From NCBI RefSeq assembly GCF_037027585.1, contig NZ_JAXCLE010000004.1, positions 62,001-126,000 on the forward strand: 64,000 bases of DNA, read 5' to 3'. Numbering within the stretch: the first letter of the stretch is position 1; each line of letters begins with the position of its first letter. Both the position numbers and the translations under genes were made by a program. This document shows, one piece after another, positions 49,607 through 57,330 of the stretch. Source of the stretch: Solibacillus ferritrahens (GTDB lineage Bacteria > Bacillota > Bacilli > Bacillales_A > Planococcaceae). The notes beneath the pieces were generated by a model that was not told the DNA's origin, ran no database searches, and saw nothing but the letters and a program-made list of their open reading frames with translations.

Positions 49607-51270
49607 ACGCAGTAGAACAATTACAGCAATCGATTAAAGACACTTTAAAAGCGGCAATCAATCAGGCCGGCCTAGTCGAAGCTGACACAGAAGTAAATAT
49701 TCACCTGGAAACACCAAAGGACAAAGCAAACGGTGATTTTGCCACAAACGTAGCGATGCAATTAACTAAACTGGCGAAAAAGCCGCCGCGTGCCATTGCA
49801 GAAAGCATTTTAGAGAATGTAAATACAGAAGGGACAGATATCGAAAAAATCGAAATCGCAGGTCCTGGCTTCTTAAACATTACAGTTCGTAAAGACTTTT
49901 TGGCAGGTGTAGTAAAAGCAGCATTCGAACAAGGTGAAAATTACGGTCGTTCTACTGCTGGTGCTGGTGAAAAAGTACAAGTCGAGTTCGTATCGGCGAA
50001 TCCAACAGGCGACTTACACTTAGGACATGCCCGCGGTGCTTCTGTTGGGGATTCTTTATGTAACGTTATGGATTTTGCCGGTTTTGATGTATCTCGCGAA
50101 TACTACATTAATGATGCAGGTAACCAAATCAACAACTTAGCGTACTCATTAGAGGCACGCTATAAACAGGCTTTAGGCATGGATGCTGAGATGCCGGAAG
50201 ATGGCTATCACGGTCCAGATATAATCGCTATCGCTGGGAAATTAGCTGAAGAATTTGGTGCTTCGATTTTAGACAAAACTGAAGAAGAACGCTTCAAATT
50301 TTTCCGTGAGCATGGCCTAAAACTGGAATTAGCAAAATTACAAAATGACTTGAAAAACTTCCGTGTTGAATTTGATGTATGGTATTCAGAAACATCTTTA
50401 TATGAAAACGGTAAAATCGATGTTGCATTAGAGAAATTAAAATCAAATGGCCATGTATTTGATGAAGAGGGAGCAACTTGGTTCCGTTCAACAACATTTG
50501 GAGATGACAAGGATCGAGTGTTAATTAAAAACGATGGTTCATTCACATATTTAACTCCGGATATTGCTTACCATGAAGATAAATTACGTCGCGGATTTGA
50601 TAAATTAATCAATATTTGGGGTGCTGACCACCATGGCTATATCCCACGTATGAAAGCGGCTATTGAAGCACTTGGCTATGAGCGTGAAACATTGGAAGTC
50701 GAAGTAATTCAAATGGTTCAGCTTTACAAGAACGGCGAGAAATTCAAAATGAGTAAGCGTACAGGTAATGCTGTAACAATGCGTGAGTTAGTGGAAGAAG
50801 TAGGTCTGGATGCAGTACGTTATTTCTTCGTGAAAACTGCAGGAGATTCTCACATGGACTTCGATTTAGATTTAGCAGTATCACAATCGAATGAAAACCC
50901 AGTGTATTATGCGCAGTATGCACATGCACGTATTTCATCAATTTTACGTGCAGCAAGCGAGCAAGGTTTTGAAGCATCATTGGAAAACCTGAACTTACTT
51001 GTAGCAGAAAAAGAAGAAGATGTTCTGAAAAAGGTAGGTGCATTCCCGCAAATCGTGGCAGATGCAGCGAAACACCGTACACCGCACCGTATCGCGAACT
51101 ATATCCAGGACTTAGCAGCAGCATTCCATAGCTTCTACAATGCAGAAAAAGTTTTAAACCAAGATAATAAAGAGCTAACTGAAGCTCGTTTAGCATTAAT
51201 TACAGCAGTAAAAACAACTTTAGCCAATGCATTGAAACTAATTGGAGTAAGTGCACCTGAGAAAATGTAA
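49603..51270 (+). CDS. argS: Arginyl-tRNA synthetase
   Basis: A 555-residue class I synthetase. An N-terminal additional domain (1-115) for the tRNA D-loop is followed by the HIGH-type motif in ANPTGDLHLGHARGA (near 129-143). KMSKRTGN follows near 383, then the anticodon-binding helical domain with the terminal PEKM. It starts at ATG 49603 within the ywiB end. Length and motifs are normal. Confidence 0.97.
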   Translation: MNAVEQLQQSIKDTLKAAINQAGLVEADTEVNIHLETPKDKANGDFATNVAMQLTKLAKKPPRAIAESILENVNTEGTDIEKIEIAGPGFLNITVRKDFLAGVVKAAFEQGENYGRSTAGAGEKVQVEFVSANPTGDLHLGHARGASVGDSLCNVMDFAGFDVSREYYINDAGNQINNLAYSLEARYKQALGMDAEMPEDGYHGPDIIAIAGKLAEEFGASILDKTEEERFKFFREHGLKLELAKLQNDLKNFRVEFDVWYSETSLYENGKIDVALEKLKSNGHVFDEEGATWFRSTTFGDDKDRVLIKNDGSFTYLTPDIAYHEDKLRRGFDKLINIWGADHHGYIPRMKAAIEALGYERETLEVEVIQMVQLYKNGEKFKMSKRTGNAVTMRELVEEVGLDAVRYFFVKTAGDSHMDFDLDLAVSQSNENPVYYAQYAHARISSILRAASEQGFEASLENLNLLVAEKEEDVLKKVGAFPQIVADAAKHRTPHRIANYIQDLAAAFHSFYNAEKVLNQDNKELTEARLALITAVKTTLANALKLIGVSAPEKM

Positions 51271-51280
51271 TTTATATTTC

Positions 51281-51322
51281 AAAACACCCTATTTCCTTTA
51301 TGCGGAAAATAGGGTGTTTTTT
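51281..51322 (+). terminator. Intrinsic terminator of argS
   Basis: AAAACACCCTATTT pairs with AAATAGGGTGTTTT across a short loop, followed by a T run. Confidence 0.92.
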
Positions 51323-51509
51323 CATTAGCTTGAATATATTCTCCTTTCTCCCGCAATCGTTCCACTTTAGACTTGCAATGCCACCTCTATGAAGTAAGTG
51401 AATCCCTACAAAGAAGCTAGGGATATCTATTGACTTGTAAATTTCTGAAACGTACTATTAATTTAACGAAATAACGATGCATGACAACAAACACGAGGTG
51501 GTGCTTTTC

Positions 51510-52679
51510 ATGAGCAAGGAATTATTTATTCAAACAGACGAGCAGCGACAATGGTTGGAAAAACTCGAAACAATTTCAGAGAGCGTGAAACAACTCGCCC
51601 AACAAACAGATGAACAAGCGACATTTCCATTTGAAAATTTCCGGAAACTGCGGGAAATCGGTTATACAAAAATAACGTTGCCAAAAGAATACGGTGGGGA
51701 TGGCCTCACATTATATGATGCGATCTTACTTCATGAAACTTTGGCAAGCTATTGCGGTAGCACGGGGCTAGCTGTATCATGGACAATTCAAAATGTAGGC
51801 GAAATTTTTGAGAATCGTTACTGGAATCCACAAAAGCTCGACTGGTTTGGAGGAGAAATCGCAAATGGTGCAACAGTAAATCGTGCGGTAAGCGAGTTTG
51901 CGATGGGGAGCCCAGTGCGCGGCGGACGTCCGGCGACATCGGCAAAACGTGATGGCAACCATTATATAATTACCGGGCGTAAAAACTATACGAGCGGTGC
52001 ACCCGATCTAGATTACTTTTTAGTATCAGCTTGGATCGAAGACGAGGACCAGTTAGGATTTTTCCTTGTTCCGAAAACGGTGCAAGGAGTATCGGTGGAA
52101 AATACATGGGATGTGGCGTCGATGCGCGGTACAGGAAGCGATGATTTAGTGCTGGACAATGTACGCATTGATCAAACGAACTTAGTGGAAATTCCAAACT
52201 ATACAACTGGCTTTAAGTTGAACGGTTGGTTGCTCCTCATCCCAGCGACTTATTTAGGGATTGCACAGGCTGCAAGGGATTATGCGGTAGATTTTGCAAA
52301 TAGCCATTCACCGAATAGTATTAAAGGGACAATTGCCCAGCTGCCTAATATACAAACACTGATTGGAGAAATGGATTTAGCATTGACGAACGCACGCTTT
52401 ACCATTTACGGAGTAGCCGGGTTATACAATGACCCAACAAAAAAGAAGACACTTATAAATGAAATCAATATTGCCAAACATGTTGTGACAAATACAGCGA
52501 TTGAAGTCGTTGATAAAGCGATGCGTTTAGTCGGAGCAAAGAGCTTGCAACGATCCAACCCACTTCAACGCTATTACCGTGATGTTCGTGCAGGCTTACA
52601 CAATCCGCCAATGGATGATATTACGATAAAGCGTTTAGCGGAGACAGCAATTGAAAACAATTTAAAAGCTAAAGAGTAA
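51510..52679 (+). CDS. Acyl-CoA dehydrogenase family flavoprotein
   Basis: A 389-residue protein of the acyl-CoA dehydrogenase superfamily. It has the N-terminal helical domain (GYTKITLPKEYGGDGL near 50-65), the middle beta domain (ITGRKNYTSGAPDLDYF) and the C-terminal four-helix domain. It resembles YdbM of B. subtilis, whose substrate is unknown. The base glutamate of typical enzymes is not obvious, so it could also be a flavin monooxygenase-like member. The start is ATG 51510 with GAGGTGG 9 nt upstream. Confidence 0.82.
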   Translation: MSKELFIQTDEQRQWLEKLETISESVKQLAQQTDEQATFPFENFRKLREIGYTKITLPKEYGGDGLTLYDAILLHETLASYCGSTGLAVSWTIQNVGEIFENRYWNPQKLDWFGGEIANGATVNRAVSEFAMGSPVRGGRPATSAKRDGNHYIITGRKNYTSGAPDLDYFLVSAWIEDEDQLGFFLVPKTVQGVSVENTWDVASMRGTGSDDLVLDNVRIDQTNLVEIPNYTTGFKLNGWLLLIPATYLGIAQAARDYAVDFANSHSPNSIKGTIAQLPNIQTLIGEMDLALTNARFTIYGVAGLYNDPTKKKTLINEINIAKHVVTNTAIEVVDKAMRLVGAKSLQRSNPLQRYYRDVRAGLHNPPMDDITIKRLAETAIENNLKAKE

Positions 52680-52810
52680 CCTGTTCTTTTATTACACCAC
52701 ACGTGGTCCGATTTCAATCAGATTAAAACAAATTATCTGAAACTTTGGCGGATTTTGCATACAATAAATGAAATATCCGCTATAATAATATTATTAATTA
52801 AATATGTACT

Positions 52811-52980
52811 ATAAAGGTTCTTACTATATCCAATTAAAGTAAGAAGTAAAAGGGAAATCGGTTCAACTCCGATGCGGTCCCGCCACTGTAATTGCTAGTT
52901 TTGAGCTATATGCCACTGAAATTTTTGGGAAGGCAGCTCATAAACGCTAACGCATAAGCCAGGAGACCTGCCTTTATAAT
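52811..52980 (+). promoter_or_regulatory. Cobalamin riboswitch
   Basis: The element contains the highly conserved core GCGGTCCCGCCACTGTAA (52873-52890) and the 3' part CATAAGCCAGGAGACCTGCC. P1 is formed by AAAGG (52814-52818) and CCTTT (52972-52976). A TATAAT box at 52781-52786 lies upstream. It senses adenosylcobalamin and controls the B12 uptake operon through the terminator that follows. The remainder of the 450-bp gap 52680-53129 holds nothing else. Confidence 0.95.
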
Positions 52981-53049
52981 GCCCAATTAATGCCTACGCG
53001 GATAGGATGCGGTAAATGAATTTTTTATTTGAATTTATTTGCTTACATA

Positions 53050-53084
53050 AAGCTTCCTATTTTGTAGGAGGCTTTTTATTTTTG
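53050..53084 (+). terminator. Riboswitch-controlled terminator
   Basis: AAGCTTCCTA (53050-53059) pairs with TAGGAGGCTT (53065-53074), followed by T residues. It lies between the cobalamin riboswitch and the first gene, so B12 binding probably favours premature termination. Confidence 0.85.
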
Positions 53085-53129
53085 TGTAAAATTACAGGTT
53101 AGAACAATTTTAGGAGGAATTAATTACAT

Positions 53130-54086
53130 ATGAAAACTTGGCAACGACTTTCTTCAACAGGAATCTTCTCCATTATGCTTCTTGCAGGATGTGGAGTAGA
53201 AGAAACAGCAGTTGAAAAAGATACAGCACAACAATCGACAAAAGCGGCTGAGGAACAAGCGCAGTTTCCTGTAACGGTAACTGATGCTTTAAACAAAGAA
53301 GTGACAGTGGAAAAAGCACCTGAACGCATTATTTCCCTCATTCCGTCCAATACAGAAATATTATTTGGCTTAGGCTTAAATGAACAAATTATTGGAGTAT
53401 CCGATAATGATAATTACCCGGAAGAAGCTCAGACAAAAGAAAAAGTCGGTGGAATGGAATTTAACTTGGAACAATTGATTGCATTGCAGCCAGATCTAGT
53501 AGTAGCTCATGAATCAGGTCTTTATAGCTTTAACGAAGAAGGTATTGCGCAACTTGAATCAGTGGGTATTCCTGTATTTGTAGTGAAAAATACTACAACA
53601 TTTGAAGAAACATATACGACTATTGAACAAATTGGGCAATTAACAGGGAAAACCGCTGAGGCAACAGAGATGATTGCATCCATTCAAAAAGGAATTCAAG
53701 ACATTGAAGTTAAAGTGGCTGATTTAGAAGAAAAATCTGTGTTTATCGTAGTGGGCACAGAGCCGGACTTATATGCAGCAGGACAGGAAACATTTATTAA
53801 TGAAATGCTAGAAGTGTTAAATGTAGAAAATGCAGTACAAGAACTTGGGTGGCCGATGTATAGCTCTGAGCAATTTGTTGACAGTAATCCGGACGAAGTG
53901 ATTGTAACATATGAAAATGACTATGATAGCATCGTAAATAATTCTGCCTATGCCGAAATGGATGCAATTAAAAATGGCAATGTTCATGTAGTGGATGGGG
54001 ATACGACGAGTCGCCAAGGTCCACGTATTGTAGAAGGTATTGAATCACTAGGTGAGGCAATTTATCCAGATGTATTTAAAGAATAG
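53130..54086 (+). CDS. btuF: Cobalamin ABC transporter binding lipoprotein, BtuF-like
   Basis: A 318-residue periplasmic-binding protein of the BtuF/FecB type. The lipobox is LLAGC with the cysteine near residue 21. The binding-protein motifs are RIISLIPSNTEILFGLGL (about 67-84) and GGMEFNLEQLIALQPDLVV. It captures corrinoids outside the membrane and hands them to BtuCD. The start is ATG 53130 behind AGGAGG. The cobalamin riboswitch upstream fixes the substrate class. Its 3' end overlaps the permease gene. Confidence 0.93.
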   Translation: MKTWQRLSSTGIFSIMLLAGCGVEETAVEKDTAQQSTKAAEEQAQFPVTVTDALNKEVTVEKAPERIISLIPSNTEILFGLGLNEQIIGVSDNDNYPEEAQTKEKVGGMEFNLEQLIALQPDLVVAHESGLYSFNEEGIAQLESVGIPVFVVKNTTTFEETYTTIEQIGQLTGKTAEATEMIASIQKGIQDIEVKVADLEEKSVFIVVGTEPDLYAAGQETFINEMLEVLNVENAVQELGWPMYSSEQFVDSNPDEVIVTYENDYDSIVNNSAYAEMDAIKNGNVHVVDGDTTSRQGPRIVEGIESLGEAIYPDVFKE

Positions 54087-55077
54087 TAAGTATATATATG
54101 CTTATATTGCTTCCATTGCATTGCTTCTTTGCAGTTTGTGGATTGGGGTATCATTTGGAACGGTTAATATCCCGATTTCGACATTGTGGGATAAAGCGAC
54201 AGATCCGATTGCTTATAGTATACTTTGGAAAATTCGAATGCCACGCGTAATTTTAGCCGCAATTGTTGGTGCATCACTTGCGATTGCAGGTGCGGCTTTT
54301 CAGGGGCTCTTAAAAAATCCATTGGCCGATCCGTATACGCTAGGGATTTCATCAGGTGCATCAGTCGGAGCAGTTATGACGATTTTTTTAGGTATCTCGA
54401 TTCCTGTTCTTGGTGCATTTACATTACCTGTATTTAGTATGGCAGGTGCCGCATTTACAATGGTCATAGTATTATCATTTGCCCGACTTGTGGATCGTTC
54501 TATGAAAATGGAAACGTTAATCTTAACAGGAATTATATTTAGCTCGTTTTTAGGTTCATGTATCTCATTAATGGTTGCTTTAACGGGGGAAGAGCTTAGA
54601 GCTATTATTGGTTGGCTGCTTGGCAGTGTATCGATGCGCGGCTGGTCATATGTAAATATGGTTTTACCATTCATGATTATCGGTACGAGTATTATATGGT
54701 TCAACCGCCGTGAGCTGAATGCGATGATATACGGAGAGGAACGTGCCCAGTACTTAGGGGTAAATGTGAAGCGAAGTAAATATATGATTTTAGCAGGCGG
54801 CTCCATCTTAACAGGGTCTGCTGTAGCTGCATCCGGTACGATTGGTTTTGTCGGTTTAGTTGTCCCACACATGATTCGTCTATTAGTTGGAGCCGATCAT
54901 CGACATTTACTGACATTATCCTTTTTAAATGGTGCCAGTCTACTCGTCATTTGCGACTTAGTATCACGTACCATCATCTCACCTGTAGAGCTCCCAATTG
55001 GCGTGATTACGTCGTTTATTGGTGCACCGGTATTTGCCTATATTTTCTTTAAGCAACGTAGAAAGGTTGTTGCATAA
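54070..55077 (+). CDS. btuC: Cobalamin ABC transporter permease, BtuC-like
   Basis: A 335-residue FecCD-family permease with about ten helices. Characteristic segments are RMPRVILAAIVGASLAIAGA (about 54-73), GLLKNPLADPYTLGISSGA and GFVGLVVPHMIRLLVGADHR, the ATPase-contact loop. ATG 54070 lies 17 bp inside btuF; GTG 54052 is a possible earlier start, and neither has a strong ribosome site, so translational coupling is likely. It overlaps the ATPase start by one base. Confidence 0.92.
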   Translation: MYLKNSKYIYAYIASIALLLCSLWIGVSFGTVNIPISTLWDKATDPIAYSILWKIRMPRVILAAIVGASLAIAGAAFQGLLKNPLADPYTLGISSGASVGAVMTIFLGISIPVLGAFTLPVFSMAGAAFTMVIVLSFARLVDRSMKMETLILTGIIFSSFLGSCISLMVALTGEELRAIIGWLLGSVSMRGWSYVNMVLPFMIIGTSIIWFNRRELNAMIYGEERAQYLGVNVKRSKYMILAGGSILTGSAVAASGTIGFVGLVVPHMIRLLVGADHRHLLTLSFLNGASLLVICDLVSRTIISPVELPIGVITSFIGAPVFAYIFFKQRRKVVA

Positions 55078-56543
55078 TGTTAAAAGTGAACGAATTGTCG
55101 GGTGGTTATGACGGGAAACAGATTGTGAAAAATATGACGTTTCACGTGGAAAAAGGTAAAATCCTCGGGATTCTTGGTCCGAACGGTAGTGGAAAATCGA
55201 CATTATTAAAAATGATCAGTGGCGTTTTAAAACCTACACGGGGGGAAATCTTGATTGAAGATCGCCCGATTAATAGCTATGATATCAAACAGTTGGCAAA
55301 AAAGATGGCCGTTCTTCCTCAATTAAATGCAAGCGTATTTACGAACAGTGTATATGACGCTGTTTCATTGGGCAGATATCCACATCAAAGTGGCTTTTTT
55401 TCCACATGGTCAAAGGAAGATGAAAACCTAGTACAGCGTGCAATGGAAAGCACAGGTGTTTCACATTACAGAAATCAACATCTAGAGTTTCTGTCTGGTG
55501 GTGAGCAACAGCGTGTATTTATTGCACAGGCATTAGCTCAAGATTCGGAGCTGCTTCTTTTGGATGAGCCGACAAATCATTTGGACATTGCCCATCAGAA
55601 GCAAATTTTGGATATGATTCGGATGCAAGTCGAACTTAATGGGTTAACCGTTGTATCGATTTTCCATGACATTAATTTGGCGTCGCTATATTGTGATGAA
55701 CTGCTTCTAATAGAAAATGGAGAAATACGCGCGTTTGGTGAGCCGCATGAAGTCATTATGCAAGATCAAATTGCTGATGTATACAAAGCACGTATTGTGA
55801 CTTATCCACATCCGGAACTGCCAAAGCCGCAAATAACAATGTTGCCAACGAATGAATTAGAACGGAAAAAAGCGACTATTAATAAAAAAAATTTCATAAT
55901 AACAGATGAATATGTTAAGTACAATTCTCCCTCCCCATTAAAAGTTATCTCTTCAGCAGTACATAACGCAGGAATGGGCTGGTACGATACATTTTTAAAC
56001 CGGGCGATTGCTCCGGAATATGATATATACAATGTAAAAGAAGAAACAGAGCAATTTTTACGACACAACCGGTTTTCACCAACAAATACGGTCGTTATGT
56101 TAACAGCTGTGAAAACGAAATGTGCTGCCATTCAGCACTTTTCAAAAGGTAATGTTGAAATTAGTGTTATGGTAACAGCAGGGATAGGAAATGGTGTTGA
56201 TGTCACAAAAGCTTATTTACGCGAAGACGAGCCGCATATCGGAACTATTAATACATGGGTTTTTATTAATGGTAAACTAACGGATGAAGCATTTATCCAA
56301 GCTATGATTACGGCAACTGAAGCGAAAACAAAAGCATTGGCAGATCAACAAATTAAAGACCCTTTAACAAACACAACGGCAACTAGTACCGCAACTGATA
56401 GCTTATTAATCGCCGCGACCCAGCAAGGTGAAGAAATGCCGTATGCAGGGCCAATTACTGAAGTTGGAAAATTAATCGGTCGCGCCGTTTTCGAAGTTAC
56501 CGTGTCCGCAATAATAAAGTATAAAGAGCATACAATTCTTTAA
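55077..56543 (+). CDS. btuD: BtuD ATPase fused to CbiZ adenosylcobinamide amidohydrolase
   Basis: A 488-residue fusion. Residues 1-250 are an ABC ATPase (Walker A GPNGSGKST near 34-42, signature LSGGEQQRV, Walker B LLLLDEPTNHLD). After a linker, about 280-488 form a CbiZ domain (VMLTAVKTKCAAIQHF, VTAGIGNGVD, GTINTWVFINGKLTDEAF, TATDSLLIA). CbiZ hydrolyses adenosylcobinamide to adenosylcobyric acid, so imported incomplete corrinoids can be rebuilt. The same fusion is known as YvrA in B. subtilis. It completes a BtuFCD importer. Confidence 0.94.
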   Translation: MLKVNELSGGYDGKQIVKNMTFHVEKGKILGILGPNGSGKSTLLKMISGVLKPTRGEILIEDRPINSYDIKQLAKKMAVLPQLNASVFTNSVYDAVSLGRYPHQSGFFSTWSKEDENLVQRAMESTGVSHYRNQHLEFLSGGEQQRVFIAQALAQDSELLLLDEPTNHLDIAHQKQILDMIRMQVELNGLTVVSIFHDINLASLYCDELLLIENGEIRAFGEPHEVIMQDQIADVYKARIVTYPHPELPKPQITMLPTNELERKKATINKKNFIITDEYVKYNSPSPLKVISSAVHNAGMGWYDTFLNRAIAPEYDIYNVKEETEQFLRHNRFSPTNTVVMLTAVKTKCAAIQHFSKGNVEISVMVTAGIGNGVDVTKAYLREDEPHIGTINTWVFINGKLTDEAFIQAMITATEAKTKALADQQIKDPLTNTTATSTATDSLLIAATQQGEEMPYAGPITEVGKLIGRAVFEVTVSAIIKYKEHTIL

Positions 56544-56573
56544 TGCAACGCTAAATCGAAAGGATGAAATTTG

Positions 56574-57134
56574 ATGAAATTATACACAAAGTCAGGCGAT
56601 AAAGGGAAGACAAGCATTATTGGAGGGCGTGTTGATAAAGATCATCTACGTGTAGAAGCTTATGGAACAATTGATGAATTGAATTCATTCATTGGTAAAG
56701 CAGTATCAGAACTGGATGCAAGTAAATTTCAGGATATTATTGAAGATTTAACAGCTATCCAGCATGAATTGTTCGATGGCGGTGGCGATTTGGCTAATGT
56801 TATGAAAGATCGCCACTATAAATTAGCAGAGGAACCTATCACAGTTTTGGAGAATCGGATTGATTTATTATCTGAAGAAGCACCTCCATTAAAACGTTTC
56901 ATTTTACCAGGAGGTGCTCCTGCTGCTGCCACACTGCATATTGCTCGCACAGTAGCACGTCGCGCAGAACGACAAACCGTATCGTTAATGAAAGAAATTG
57001 AAGACGTTTCACCGGTCGTACAAAAGTATTTAAATCGCTTATCGGATTATCTATTTGCTGCAGCACGCGTAGTGAACTATCGCTTATCCATTAGGGATAT
57101 TGAGTATATTCGTAGTGGTGACGTCTTTAAATAA
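56574..57134 (+). CDS. Cob(I)alamin adenosyltransferase, PduO type
   Basis: A 186-residue PduO-type (ACA) adenosyltransferase that attaches adenosyl from ATP to cob(I)alamin. Motifs are YTKSGDKGKTSIIGG (4-18, ATP site), AYGTIDELNSFIG and the helix RTVARRAERQTVSL. The start is ATG 56574 with AAAGGATG upstream. It follows the BtuD-CbiZ gene by 30 bp and is cotranscribed under the B12 riboswitch, so import, salvage and activation are one unit. It resembles YvqK of B. subtilis. Confidence 0.93.
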   Translation: MKLYTKSGDKGKTSIIGGRVDKDHLRVEAYGTIDELNSFIGKAVSELDASKFQDIIEDLTAIQHELFDGGGDLANVMKDRHYKLAEEPITVLENRIDLLSEEAPPLKRFILPGGAPAAATLHIARTVARRAERQTVSLMKEIEDVSPVVQKYLNRLSDYLFAAARVVNYRLSIRDIEYIRSGDVFK

Positions 57135-57140
57135 AGCAGG

Positions 57141-57186
57141 AAAATGCTAGCTTAGACAATTAAATTGTCAGGCTAGCATTTTTTAT
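57141..57186 (+). terminator. Intrinsic terminator of the B12 operon
   Basis: AAAATGCTAGC pairs with GCTAGCATTTT, with an inner GACAATT/AATTGTC hairpin and a T run. Confidence 0.9.
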
Positions 57187-57223
57187 ATTTTGATTTAATT
57201 TTCAGAATTAATGATGAAATTTG

Positions 57224-57252
57224 TTGACTGAATGCTCATTCATAACTACAAT
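57224..57252 (+). promoter_or_regulatory. fadF promoter with FadR-like operator in the spacer
   Basis: TTGACT (57224-57229) and TACAAT (57247-57252) are 17 bp apart. The spacer carries TGAATG-CT-CATTCA (57229-57242), an inverted repeat like the half sites of Bacillus FadR. A TetR-type repressor released by long-chain acyl-CoA would fit. No fadR gene is in the window. Confidence 0.65.
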
Positions 57253-57330
57253 GAGGTTAGAGATTAATAGGGTAATATAGTTTGTAAGAACAAAGGGGTT
57301 CGGAAACTTAGTATTCCAGGGGGGAAAAGT

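Noticed and set aside
52743..52760. TTGGCGGATTT before the cobalamin riboswitch
   Set aside because: It is a single imperfect core without periodic partners and lies in the promoter region.
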